DNA of 64,000 bases from Uloborus plumipes. Lineage: Eukaryota; Arthropoda; Arachnida; Araneae; Uloboridae. The DNA lies in NCBI GenBank assembly GCA_038373865.1, contig JAXGGA010004723.1:21177-85176 (forward strand), written 5' to 3'. A program made the position numbers and the translations under genes. Below are positions 22,862 through 34,758 of the stretch, piece by piece (position 1 is the first letter of the stretch; each line of letters starts with the position of its first letter). Below the pieces are notes generated by a model. It saw only the letters and a program-made list of their open reading frames with translations, did no database searches and was not told the DNA's origin.

Positions 22862-23394
22862 CAGTCGAACTCGTTTATAACGAGCTCGGATATAACGAGA
22901 GCTCGGGTTTAGCGAGGGAAACGATAATATTTGGTTGGATCAATGTTAAGTCTATGGAACAGCATTAGTTTTTAATGAGCAAGACCCGGTTTTAACGAGC
23001 GATTTTTTCTGTCTCGCAGTCTTTTTTTTTTTTCTCCTCTTTCTAGTCTTATTCCTGTCTCATCATCATTTTTTCCCCTGCGGTTCAATACTTTTGTATG
23101 AAAAATTCCCTCAGCATTCCAGTGTCAATATGGAGAGTTCACAAATCCGGTATAACAGGTGGGGCTGATTGTTTAAAGAGAAATCATTAAATAAAGAACA
23201 GTATTTAATTAAATTAATTGATGTCATTAAAGTAAGTATCAATTTAATTATAAGTAAACTCAATTATTTTACCTCCCAAGCCCCCACCCCTTCTGGTTGC
23301 ACGCCGGCCGTAAGGACCCGTTTATTAAGAGCGCTCGGATTTAACGAGCAACATGTTACGGTCCCTTCGTGCTCGTTATAAGCGAGTTCGATTG
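22862..23394. mobile_element. pogo/Tigger-type MITE with TA flanks
   Basis: The ends are CAGTCGAACTCGTTTATAAC and the inverse of CAATCGAACTCGCTTATAAC, with TA immediately outside (22860-22861 and 23395-23396). Degenerate copies of the 'ataacgag/tttaacgagc' word recur inside both ends (near 22890, 22990 and 23335). It has no transposase. The length of 533 bp suits a non-autonomous pogo relative. Confidence 0.8.
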
Positions 23395-23799
23395 TAATAT
23401 AAAATCATATGCTAAGACAGAAAAGATATTTTTGTTTCTTATGGATCAGGAAAGAGGTTTTTAAGCTATCGCTATAGATATGTATGAATCAAACAAGTGT
23501 TGTAGCTCTAAAGATGGAAATGTGGGAGAGCTATGATCTTCATAACTTATTTTCGAGCATATACGCGCTGTGTTTCGTTTAACACGTAAAAGTTTATCTA
23601 AAGTTGAAAAGATCCTATACCAAGTAAGCCCAGGATCGAGCCCATCATTTGTTATGCTATTACAACATACTGAGAACAGATTTAGATTTTCACCGCCAAC
23701 TCACTTTTTTGTCGGGTTTCAGTGGTTTCTTCCATTTTTGCAAACAAGTTGTTATTCCTAAAAAGGATGGAATGTAGATCAGAACACTATTACATACTC

Positions 23800-24240
23800 G
23801 CTGAACATATCTCAGACAATACGAACTTCCATTGCGACGGAAATGTGCGTAAATGGAAGTATTTGAGAGGAAGCAGGACCGGGGTTTAATTTGATCTTCA
23901 ACCTCCCATTCTCCCCGCCAGGGACGAGGTCAGAAAATTGCAAAGATCTTAAAATTCCTCCTTCCCCATTCAGGTAAAGTCGCGTTGAAAGCTCCTTTAT
24001 CGACATTTAGCTCGTTTCTCCCGCCCGGTTTTCTTCTTTCTCTGCCACGTCAAGATCTCGTGACAGTGTCTGTTTGAAACGACATCCCTCGTTACCCCCC
24101 TCCGCATCGAGATTTCAAAGAGACCCCCTCCACAAAGCCCATGCTACTTCTTCCCACTCCAGACTCAGGAATCCTATCCCAATGCGAGCGAGGGCATCGC
24201 TGCCGCCATTTTGATGTCCATTAGTTATGAGTTTATTGCG
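23800..24240. promoter_or_regulatory. GC-richer island ending in a PHO/YY1-like site
   Basis: Mixed composition with CpGs and pyrimidine-rich runs. Near the right edge is GCCGCCATTTTG (24202-24213), the reverse complement of a strong YY1/Pleiohomeotic-type site, followed by CCATTAGTTATGAGTTTATT with homeodomain-type and TTTATT cores. The open frames here are short and unlike known proteins. Possible roles are a Polycomb-recruiting, insulator or promoter-like element; this is inference. Confidence 0.3.
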
Positions 24241-25289
24241 TGTATTATACGTAAAAATATATATCCCTATGGCACAGACTGTTGGCACTAACAAATCAAG
24301 AGTAATTTAACACACATTGTCAATGAAGAATTGCAAACAAGTTTTTCGGATTTACGAGTACATTTTGCAGTGCAAGAAACTGGATCTATGCTAGAAAAAT
24401 AGTAAAACAGTTGCGGACATTTTATTGTGAGTAATTGTCTACAAAACTCAATAGTTGTCTTGCATGAAAATTAGACGAAAGGTGGCAGTAAAAGCTATAA
24501 ACATTGAATAAAACGCATAAACGCGAAAGCAAATAATAGACTTCAGATTAAATAAAAAGGAGGATACCGAAAGTGAATTAATCCAACCGTTTCCTCAAAA
24601 CTGTGCGAGCTTTTCTGATGTTGACCTTCAGGAGATGAGCATTTCTGCACAGTGATTGGTTTTTCAACAACTTTTGGGCAATCCTTGGCACTTTAGCACT
24701 TCTTTTTTCATGATATAGTTTTCCTTTCTTTCTAATGAATTTTCATAGCTCCTTTAGTAGGAGACAAAATAAGAAACTTCACATTAAGATACTTATCTAT
24801 TGTAAAAGTTTTGCTTGTTTTCGACCTTCGTGATTCTATTTCCTTTCTTTGCAAAGGTGGTAAATAAATAGTTAGTAAGATTCGTGATTAAAAGACGTTA
24901 GAAAAGGAGGAGGGGGGGGGGAGATCTATGTACTCCTGCACGCAAGTTTGAAGCTTTGCTTCTTAAACTCCTAATCTTATAAATATTTCAATTTTTAATG
25001 TGTTTTTTTTTTCTTTTTTGAGTTTGTGGTTGAATTTGCAATTTTTACTTGAATGCAGCAGTTATTGTACATGCAATGCACGGTCCCTTCAACAGATCCA
25101 ATTCATAATGGAACTCATAATGAGATGAAAGTTTCTGCAGTTGCACAGTTCAAATATCGCTGTCATTATGCTGAAATATGCGTAAAAAAGCAATAATTTT
25201 TCATTAGCGATGGAATTAATTTACTTCTATCGCAAATTGAATTTGTAGAAAAATGGTATTATGTGGTTTGCCTTTGTTCATTTCGAAGA
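24241..25289. other. AT-rich stretch, nothing recognised
   Basis: No gene seen. Contains a G9 run near 24911 and T-rich tracts. Confidence 0.4.
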
Positions 25290-25640
25290 AAATTGATCTA
25301 CATTGAGTTCAAAAATGGCGGCAACGACCATTCAGACTGACTGGAACTTACTCCTCTCAGATATGACAGGACGATACCCCCTCCGCTCACCCTCCCTCTA
25401 CTTTTTCTTCTCAAAACTTGAATGAGGCGAAGTGGTCCTATCAGTTACATGTCCTGTAGTTTTGGTGAGTAAACATCCAAGTCCACGGAGCCTGGAGAGC
25501 CCTGTTGTAGGGGGTAGGGGTTGCAACCAACAAAGGATCCGGATTATGTGGATACCTTGAATAAACATATCGATATGGTGTGAATAACATCTTTTTAGCC
25601 CGAGTTGAGTGCCCAGTGTCATAATCTGCTGCTTGAATAG
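25290..25640. promoter_or_regulatory. Island beginning with a YY1/PHO-like site
   Basis: AAAATGGCGGC (25312-25322) matches the YY1/Pleiohomeotic consensus, and its orientation is opposite to the site 1.1 kb upstream. The following 300 bp is GC-richer than the flanks and lacks a convincing frame. Candidate regulatory DNA only. Confidence 0.28.
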
Positions 25641-26289
25641 TTAAGCTGAAGATGATATTGGGAGTTTTTTGATTCTGGTACGGCCAACTGCTGGGTATTA
25701 AGAAGTACTAAGTCCATTTTTCTATGCTCCTATTGAGTATGGTAAAGTACCATTGACACCAGTGCACTTGATGTATGGATTTTTGACGGATATACTTGAG
25801 CATATCTATTACTTGAACAGCCCATTGAGAGGAGTTTATGTACCTCACAAGAAGAATTAATCGCGTGCTGCGGGATTAAAAAAATTGCTGTGAAAGAAAT
25901 CCAGCTATTGATTGCCGTTAATGAAATGCGAAAAGTGAATTTAAAAAAGCTCTTGTTGAATATAAGGAGTATAACAACTGTTGCGTGCTACTTCCTTTCT
26001 AATAAAAACTCCATTAAATAATAAAAAAATGTATGAATATTTTTTGAATTGAATTGAAGTTGATGTAGGAATATCTTTTCATTAATTTTTTGGATCCTTG
26101 TCGCGTCGTAACATCAAACACATAGGAAATATTCATTGTCCTCATAAAAAATCACAAAATAAAGTATTTTTCAATAGTTATTTTCTTTATTAATTGATCT
26201 TATACCCTGGAATAAAAACGAAATGTATGGTAGTATTTCTATGAGGCTTATATTTGTCTGGAACCTTATTAAAGATTTTTAATCTAACA

Positions 26290-26600
26290 TGCCAATCAGC
26301 CAATTATTATTCATTCCAGTTCACAAGACATGCAAATGGCGAAGTGACGGCCGATCGACTGATCATTTCCATTTTGAGAAGATACGTTTATCTCGCCCAG
26401 TTCTAGATGTGAGGAGGAGGAGGGGTCCAACGTGCTAGTGAACAAATCTTGCACGCAGAAACAAAATCTCCGGTGACGTGTGAGGCCCTTTGATGTCGCC
26501 GAATGGAACGTCATCTCTGGGTCACGGGGATCACCCCCTGCCTGCACAAGCTTGTTGTCCTTGCTGGATCAACATACACCGAAGATCTGAGTAACCGAAC
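26290..26600. promoter_or_regulatory. GC-richer island, candidate conserved non-coding element
   Basis: Contains CGGCCGATCGACTGATCATT near 26348, GATACGTTTATCTCG and a GGTGACGTGTGAGG word. The minus-strand open frame 26311-26547 resembles no known protein. The compositional contrast is the only support. Confidence 0.22.
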
Positions 26601-26821
26601 AAAAATGAATTGATTGTTTTTTGATTCTTTCAACCTCGTGCGTAGGACTTCGGCTGAATGAATTTGTAGATAAAAATCATGGAAAGGGGGTGTTGAGCTG
26701 AATCCTGTTAAAGTGCCTACTACGTACTTTCAGCACCTATTTGAATCTAAGAATGGTTAAACTTGGAATGTGTTATCTCTTTTTTTTTGTATCAGGTGCT
26801 ACATAATATTGTATTTCTTCA

Positions 26822-26980
26822 CTGGCCTGTCATTTAGAGGAGTCAATGCCCCTTCCCTTAGATTTAAGAAATCAATGTATTTACACGTATGTGGGAGTGG
26901 TTTTTGCTGTTTTCCGATGAAATTTGCATTGGGTTTACACCCTTTGATCCCACCCCCGGGAAAATTAAGTGACGGGTCTG
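26822..26980. mobile_element. hAT-like MITE, 'cccgtcattta' family, copy 1
   Basis: The ends CTGGCCTGTCATTTAGA and AAGTGACGGGTCTG are inverted repeats. The flanks tttcttca (26814-26821) and tttctcta (26981-26988) agree at 6 of 8 positions, as for an aged 8-bp hAT duplication. Internal wording (aatcaatgtatttacac) is shared with the copy at 40039-40215. Confidence 0.68.
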
Positions 26981-27429
26981 TTTCTCTAACTTGGTATGGA
27001 GCATTTCTTTCTTCAGCTTTTTGTAGTAATCCGTTTTTCCATCTTGTTACGGAATATTCAATTTCTCTAAATTGTAACGCATCAATGTTTCTCCTCAACA
27101 TGTTGCGAACTGTGATGCTTCTATACGGTGTGTGACTTTTTTTTCCTTTCCGATTAGTTGTGCAATATTCTGATAACTTGCTGTGTAATTTTACATTTAG
27201 CTCAACTTCTGTAACATTTTCAAGTATTTTTTAATACTTTTCTGATTCATCTAATGTATTACGTTTTACTTAAATTCTAAACTACAACCTTTGAAAAAAA
27301 GAAAAACTAACATCCAAGAATAGACCATCAGTAATCAACTGAAAATGTCCGTTAAAGTGCGAAAGCCTTTACAAAACTTCATTTATTTTTGAAATAAATA
27401 CGCACATAGTAGGAGCAAAAGGCAAAAAA

Positions 27430-27960
27430 GTTTCTCCGCTGTTGAAACCCGTGAACAGCAGAATCCTCCCAGAGTTGAAGAATCTCGGATTCTCATCATG
27501 ATCTTATTAAATCTAGAAGAGAAGGAAGGAAATAAAGAAGAAATGGTTGCTGGGGAGTAATTGGCCTCTGGATTGTCGTGGCGTGATTGTCAACTCTCCT
27601 CCCGCCTCCCCTCGTGACCAATTTGATCGATTAGATGTCCTCGCTTTTTCCTCAGGTAGGGGGTGGGCGACCGCTACTTATCGTCTGCGTTTTCTTTATT
27701 CTTTTTTCCTAAAAGATGTGGTTTATTCTACCAGTCTCTCCCTCTCTTGCGACCAAACTATATCCCCCCCCCCCCTCCTGCTGTGGAAGAGCTCAGCAAT
27801 ACTGTTAAAATCAGTTGTGATTTTGCATCCTTTCAAAAGTACTTTCCGAAGGTGTTTCTGGGAAATCAAGTCCAGTTTTTGCACTTGCCCGTCAACCGAA
27901 AATCTTTTTTTTTTTTTTTGGGGGGGGGGTACTGCAATCTGCAACTGAACTGTTTATTTC
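27430..27960. promoter_or_regulatory. GC-richer island interrupted by homopolymers
   Basis: High-complexity sequence containing CTTGCGACC and CGATTAGATG words, a C10 run near 27763 and a T14-G9 run near 27908-27930. Frames on both strands are unlike known proteins. Weak candidate for regulatory DNA. Confidence 0.18.
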
Positions 27961-29835
27961 AGAACTCAGTCAAGAGACAAACTCCACAAGTTGAAAAACT
28001 TATTTGAAGTCTTATATTAAAATTTCTCTGTGAGGGTTAAACCATGTAAAACTGAAATGTACATAGTTATATTTCTTTCACCTTCTATTAGTAGAAAGTG
28101 TTGTTGCAGCAATTGAATAATTTAATGTGATGCTTCAAGTATTTTCTCAAAATTAGAACTTTTGTCTGGTTTAGGAAGTAACGGACTCCCCCCCCCCAAT
28201 TAAAGAAATATTTTCTACAATCAAACTGCTATTTCTATCCGACATGCGAAAAGAACCCGCGATGTGGTTGGTGAGTGGTTTGAAAAATTTTACGCATTCT
28301 ATTGCAACTTTCCATTTTTAAAGTGTTCAAAAAAAAAAAGAAAGAAAGAAAATGCTTGAAATTAGTCGAATGGTTCTCGATAATTTTTAGCTAAAACAGA
28401 ACCAGCCTTTCATTTATTTATTCGGGAGGGGGGGGGAGGCAGAGAATAGTTGCCTCCTTCCCACCTTTGAGAAATTAATGAATTTTATTTGTGTAGGCGT
28501 AGTTTTCGTTGTTTTTCGACAAAAAAGAAAAATAAACGAAAAAACATTGAGTTTGAGTCTTCCTGGAAAAATCTGGAGTAAAAGGGCTTAGTTGAAGTGA
28601 GCCGAGTGTGAAATTGATTTGTTACGATACACGTATTTTTTTCCGAAAGGTAGACTATTAGGTTCTTATATATATATTCCAAATTTTTTATTATATTTAC
28701 CTACTAGACTTTTAATATAGAGCCAGCAGCGGCTTAGCTGGGGTCCAGTTCTTCTCCGGTTTTGTTCCTGGATAAATAGATTTGGAAGAGCCTGGCAGAT
28801 CTAGCCAAATTATTCTAATCTGTGCAAGTATAAGACATATTTCCTTTTAGATCATGAAAATTAACTATTATTATATTGGTCCAAGACAAAAACAAATCTT
28901 GTTCGAGAAATACTTCCAATTTTGAGTTACCATTCCTTAATCGAAAATTATTTCAAACCCGGTTGGAAAATTTTAACTACAAAAGTTTAAATTAATGCTT
29001 AAGAATGTTCGTTTGATTTTATATTTGCATACATTATTTTTAATGTTTAAGTCGATCCTTGTTTAAAGTTTTTGTTCTGAACTAATAATGACGGAACTGT
29101 TGTGAAATTTCACTTATGGATGCCCCTTTCATTCAGGAATTGCTTTAGGAAAGGGATTTCCTAAAGTAAATGCGCTTATAGTTTTTTTCCCTCTACATTT
29201 ATGTATTGAGCTCATAACGCAATGTACAATGGTTTTACTTGAGCTATTAGGTTCCAAATCTAACCAGAATACGGAAGAAACGTTTTTTTTTTTTTTTTTT
29301 GGTTATTACTCTCAGAACCCTCTAAGAGCCATATTGCCTTGGAGAATGGTTTGAAAAAATATCAATGACTAGGAATACATAAATAATGCCCAGCCCATAA
29401 TTAATACTCACCATCCCTATGGCCCAGAAAAAAAATTCTGGTTGTACCACTGAATTTAGCCAAAAAATGTTAATCGAAAGATGAGAAGTAGTTTGATTGT
29501 CTTTCGAAGGCAATGAAAATTAAGCTCTAAGCTGGAAATTAAATTACTTTCAGTCTTCCAAAAGATCACTCTCCAATTGCTCCTCCAAAAGATGACAGAT
29601 TTTAAGATTGACAAGTAAGCCGCTCCTCTAAGCGACTGATTAGAAAGACAGTAATTGATTTAGTTCTTTGAAATATCGTGATAAATGAAAAACTCTTAAA
29701 ATTTATTTATTTATATTTATTTTGACTTCATGTCTCAATGCTCTAAGAAAGCATGACAGGTTTTTCAATGATTCCAAGTTTTCCGTCCTGCATTTATTAC
29801 TTCTAATGCAAATACTGCCGTCGGACACACAGACA
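27961..29835. other. AT-rich stretch, nothing recognised
   Basis: No exon, RNA gene or bounded repeat was recognised. Homopolymer runs occur near 28187 (C8), 28427 (G8) and 29282 (T18). Confidence 0.4.
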
Positions 29836-30185
29836 TTGTAAAAAATGAATGTTGTTTTTACAGTATAATACAGCTAATTTTACTGTAATAAACTGTACAA
29901 TTAGTACTTTTACAGTACTAAACTAAAATTGCTAATTTAACAGTTTATTACCGTGTATTTTACAGTTTTAAATTGCAACGTCTGTTGCCAGTATTATACT
30001 GTTGTTTTTACAGTATAATACAGCTAAATTTTACGACCATAAACCGTAAATTGCTAACTTTACAGTAAGAAACTAAAATTGCTCGTTTTACAGTTTATTA
30101 CTGTGCATTTTACAGTTTTTAATTGGAACCTCGACTGCCGTACTGTATTATGCCAGTATTATACTGTTTCGTTTTTCTGCAGGGC
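29836..30185. mobile_element. 'ctgtaaaa' MITE family, copy 2
   Basis: Two head-to-tail units of about 170 bp, each opening with TTGTTTTTACAGTATAATAC and closing with 'gccagtattatactg'. Internal words match the elements at 5792-6157 and 38812-38949. The boundaries are approximate because the flanks do not show a clear duplication. Confidence 0.6.
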
Positions 30186-31045
30186 AGGAATGCCTCGATA
30201 AAAGCTCGCTGTGAAGGTAACACAAAATTTTCAAACTGAGCAACTATTTGCATTAATTTTATTTTTTAATAATGACGTCCAGTGTCTCTTCCATTCGATG
30301 GAGACGTGAAAGTATGCGTGCATGCTTGCATTTTATCGATGTGAAAGTAAAAAAAGGAGTTTCATTTGATAAATTAAGGATTTACCACTAGCAAAATTTG
30401 ATTTTGTGGTACACATGTTGTGGACATAAGGTCAAAAAAAAAAGAAAAAGGAAAATAGGCAACCGTATAAGAATAAAAGGTTTGCAAAACATTAATAAAA
30501 ATTGCGAAAACGTCATTTGTTAAATCAAAAGTTGAATGTTGATAAGAATTCTCTAAACCAAGAGATTTATTTATTCATTTATTTATTTTTTTTTTGCATT
30601 GCACTTTTCAGAACATAGGGGACATTTCATGTTTTCCCAATATTTTGCAAAACTGCGCAAGGTGTAACTTTCATGCAACAGCTGTACATCTTATATTCAC
30701 CAAAACTAATTCACTTCTCTCCGTAAAATTTTTAGGCAGCAAATCATTTTCCACATACAATACCACTTTGAATCTATTTAAACAATGTTTGCTCGGATAA
30801 TATTAGCTGTAAATGAAAATATTCTCTGGCTGAATGATGATGCTCATCTTTTATTTTTACAACAATGAATAGATTTCGCCACTTTAAATTCCTTTCCTGT
30901 TAACTCAAAAGGCTATTCATTTCGTAATAAGGATACATATCGCCGTAGATATCTTCTCCGGGAATCAAATATCTGCTTGTGGTGAAAAAATGATCATATG
31001 ATTGCTGTAATTAAAAAGCCGGACAATGTCATCTAAAGGTCCAAC
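30186..31045. other. AT-rich stretch, nothing recognised
   Basis: No gene or bounded repeat was recognised. Confidence 0.4.
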
Positions 31046-31082
31046 CCTTGTTAATATCATACCATTTATGACATTAACAAGG
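31046..31082. repeat. 16-bp hairpin, 5-nt loop
   Basis: CCTTGTTAATATCATA (31046-31061) pairs with 31067-31082 with one mismatch across loop CCATT. It shows the same snap-back design as 874-930 and 15969-16001. Confidence 0.7.
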
Positions 31083-31239
31083 TTTTTTTTTTCTTTAATG
31101 CAGAAAATGAACTTGAAGCAGTTGTTGAATCTCAATTTCCAAAGGGGAAAAAACTGCATAAGAAAATAAATGACAAAAAGAAACGAAAAAAAAAATCCTC
31201 CCCACACAAAAAAAAAACAAATGTTAGCTGGAGGGAAAA

Positions 31240-31760
31240 AAGGAAAAACTGCCCGAATAAATCCCCCAAAATCCCGTCTGATTCTCCCCCGGCGCGTATG
31301 CTCCTCCAACTGATTCAATGCCGATTAAAATAAAAGTAAGAAAGGAAAAATCTGGACGGAAATGAATTGATATCGTATTTTATCAGATAACTCTTGTCAG
31401 TCAACTGCGATCTTCATCGCTCATTGGTCCGGGCAAGTGAGCGTGTGATCGAAAAGGCGTTGCCAGGGATTTCCCCGGGCCACGCCCCTCGCGTTTTCTG
31501 CCCCCCGACCTAAAATGGATGTGATCCAGGAGGAGGGGGGAGAGGGGGCGAAAGATTATTGTACTTTTATTTTTACTCCCTGTCTCGCTCCCATTGTTTA
31601 TCTTTTCCGCTTTCACACTTTTGCCAATCGGCGTTTTATTTATTTCTTCTCGGGTGTAAGCCCGATTTGTCTTTTCGTTTTTGAAGTCAAGGCTTCACTC
31701 ACACTCTAATAAGGAAGGTTCGCCTCGACACGTGTTTTCACCTAGCAGGAAAGATGGGGA
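31240..31760. promoter_or_regulatory. GC-richer island, candidate regulatory block
   Basis: Contains GCCCGAATAAATCCCCC, CCCCCGGCGCG, CCGGGCAAGTGAGCG and a purine-rich run near 31530. Frames on both strands (31401-31616 -, 31515-31709 +) resemble no known family. It lies about 3 kb upstream of the first Pax6 exon seen, so promoter-proximal regulation is possible. Confidence 0.27.
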
Positions 31761-32687
31761 GAGCTGAGGATGTGGAGGATCGACTCGAAATGAACAGGAA
31801 TCCAAGGTGCTATGTGGCTGAGGGAAATTTATAAATTTCTGAACCTGAAAAACTTTCTCTTATTTTTCTTTGCGAAAATTGACTGTCCTCTTCAAAAGCA
31901 ACTGGTGTGTATCCAACGTAGAAATAATTTCACTCTCAATGAACTATTGCTAATTGCTGGTACGGAGGGGGGGGGGGTATTAGAGTAAGATTGCCAATGT
32001 GGCTCAAAACCAGGGATTCTTGGGTTTTGACCCCTCTTTGCTCCCCTGACTGAGGTTGATACTGTGATGTTTCGTGATTTTTTGTAAGTTGTTTTGAAAA
32101 TGAAAATTCTGGACAATTGCTTGAAACTGAAGTTGCAATGACAAGGACTGACAATTGCTTGAGCACCACCAGCCTTGAAAAGAGATTTTATATTAAAACA
32201 AGTGATGATAATTAATGAGTAACAATTATTTGATCCATAAATTCTTTTTTTTTTATTATAAAATTTTATTTTACAGACGTTTTCTAGGAAAGTTAATATT
32301 ACTAGTATTTTTCTTTTTACTTTTTTACCATCCTTCTTTAGAAGATAAAACCACTAAAGAGAAAATGAGCTGTGGGTTCGAGCTGTGGGTGTATTTGCTT
32401 CAGTAAGTGACTGTTAATTTTATTGACTATGTATGAACGTAGTTATGCCGAGAACCCAATTATATTTAAAAAAAAATAATAAATTGAGCTGGCATTTAAA
32501 AATGCTTAGGATTTTTATAGTTTTTATATATGCTTTGAACAAGTGTTTGAGGTGATCTGCATTTTTTGGACATCCTTTGAGTGGCAGACAGCAGGATATG
32601 ATTAAAAAGACTTATGATAAGCAAGTATCATTCCTGAAATGTACACAAAATATTACATTATAGGCATGATCACAGTAAAATAAGTCC

Positions 32688-32712
32688 TACACAGCTTTGA
32701 AAAAGCTGTGTA
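32688..32712. repeat. 11-bp perfect hairpin, 3-nt loop
   Basis: TACACAGCTTT (32688-32698) pairs with 32702-32712 across loop GAA. A run of repeated 'atgcggagcacaa / tatggagcacaa / tatacggagcatt' words follows at 32718-32786, so the region looks like a small repeat of unknown type. Confidence 0.5.
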
Positions 32713-33279
32713 CTATGTATGCGGAGCACAACTTTGTTTATGGAGCACAATGCATATAATTCTTGCATAAGTATATACGGAGCATTATTGCATAGATGTA
32801 CAGAATGAAATCTTATTTTTAGTTCGTTTTAAGTAACATGCATTATGCATAATAATCTTTTTCAGGTGTTGCTGTTCATTAATGTAGTGAGTTACAAGAA
32901 AAGAATTATCCAACAGAATATTAATTATGGTAAAAAAGTTAAGATTTTCGCTCCTTAAAAGATAATTAAACTTAACATCCATCTAAGAGTTTTTTTTTAT
33001 TATTATTTTTAACGATATAAGATTCTTCTGTTTAAAAGTTTCCTTTTTTGTAGTCCCAGAGCGACTTTATAACAAGGTTAACTGCTGTACATATGCGTAC
33101 TTATATGCATACCTATATTATGTACAGGGTAGTGAAATTACTAACTTTACTCAGTCAGGCGGATGCGCCTCTGACAAAAATAATTGATAACAGTATTTAA
33201 AAATATTAAAATATGCTGTTCAGTTGTTTTTTATAAGGCTATAAAAGAAGTGGGTAAAGAAACGAAGCTTGCTGTGCGT

Positions 33280-33640
33280 TCAAATCGAAAACTTCTCCTT
33301 CAAATGTGGACAATCAAAACCGCTTTCGAAACCTCTGAAGTCCGGTTTGTTCACGGCCGTCGTGTGCGGTCCGGTCACTTCGTTTGCAGCCCTCCTCCCT
33401 CCTCAGCCGACGAAATCATGACTCGATTTCAAACGATAGAAAAGTAAAGAGAGAAAGGAGGAAAGATTAAAACAAAAAAGTCCCGCCACACGGCCAACTA
33501 TCGCCTGCCATGATCGCTCGACGTCTGACAGATTGTCAACGTTTTGGAATCCAGTTTTGAAACAGGTTTCATCCCCCTCTCTTTTCGGATCGCGGTGTTT
33601 CTCTTTTCTCCCACTAAGGAATCCTCTATTCGAAGTTTAT
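33280..33640. promoter_or_regulatory. GC-richer island 1 kb upstream of the first Pax6 exon seen
   Basis: Contains ACGGCCGTCGTGTGCGGTCC near 33353, GCCTGCCATGATCGCTCG near 33503 and several CpGs in otherwise AT-rich DNA. The plus-strand frame 33184-33447 has no recognisable domain. Candidate promoter-proximal or enhancer DNA; no TATA or initiator was assigned. Confidence 0.28.
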
Positions 33641-34610
33641 TATTATTTAATTTTTTAAAGATTTTCATTGATATCTCCAGAATGACGTACGAAATAAATA
33701 TAAATATATTTAAATTTAATTCGATTGATAAAAAAAAAAAAAAACTTCCAGAGAGTTGCGGAAACATTTGTTTTTTATAACTTTTAGGTAAGTAAAAATA
33801 TTAAATCAGTATTTACAATGAAACACACTTATGCACCGAAAGAAATATTCCTACCGAATAAGGATGATAATATTCTTAAAATGTAAGATTTCAATCTGTG
33901 TTCTCGATACAAATCTTTCTATACTTTTCTGCAAGAGAGCGTTTTGCAATTAGAGTTCCTAAGAATTCTAAACTTCCGTGAAACTCTAGCAAATGTTTTT
34001 CAAATAAATAACTAGATGACGACTAGGTTCAAACACTGGTGCCATACAAAGCATTCATTTCGTAGCTAAAGAATTTAGTTTCACATTTTGCTGACTTGCT
34101 AAACTTTTGTTCCCCCCCCCCCCCCAAACTAGGAAGCAAAAAGGGAGGATTGTGGGACATACGTAAAATGGTCAGATTAGCTTTTTTCCGAGAGTCTTTT
34201 GTTTTAAAAGGGAAGAATTTCTCTCCCATACTTAAACAAAAATGCCCTAATCGTTTTATTTTATTAAATGTTTTTGTTCAGTACCTATAAAAGGGAAATT
34301 TTTTGTTATTTGAAAGTTTGTTTTTGTGGGAAAGAGCGCGATTCTAACCAAATTACAAAAGTGCAGTTCTGATTATGATGATGAACAAGTGAACACAAGA
34401 CGAAAACACACTTAAATTGTTCTTAACAATCTTCTAAATGAAACTTCCCCATCTTTGATTTCTTCGGAAATGGGGGTTTTGGCAAGAGTGAGGTATTCTT
34501 TTCCATCTGCACTTAGTTTTGTCTTTCCTATAAAATTAACAATGGAGCTGTTGTTAATATGTGCCTGTTTATTTATGTATTGTTACACATTACACAATCT
34601 TCTTTTGCAG

Positions 34611-34758
34611 GTGTCCTCTTTTTTTTCTTCTGAGTGTGTGTTCCGTTGCATTCGAACAGTGTCTCCCCCCCTGGACACCCCGCTGGAGTGGCCACTCGTT
34701 GGTCGGCCAGGAGCCGGAGCTGCGGCCTTTGGTGCTTACACGGCGATGCCCCATAAAG
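34611..34758 (+). CDS. Pax6, N-terminal exon ending in MPHK
   Basis: An internal or first coding exon of the Pax6 (eyeless/twin of eyeless) eye and head selector transcription factor. The acceptor tcttttgCAG ends at 34610 and the donor GTGAGT starts at 34759. Reading is open in phase 0 throughout and ends ATG CCC CAT AAA G, so the split Gly codon joins the next exon as MPHK-GHSG. The segment TVSPPLDTPLEWP...AYTAMPHK-GHSG parallels the Drosophila Ey N-terminus (a PPW..GTL region leading to MAHKGHSG), and many invertebrate Pax6 proteins start at MPHKGHSG. Translation may therefore start at the ATG at 34746, with the rest 5' UTR, or in an upstream exon. A T8 run lies near the 5' end; another possible acceptor (aacag) ends at 34659. 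The upstream ATG at 34455 is before the acceptor and is not used in this model. Confidence 0.75.
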
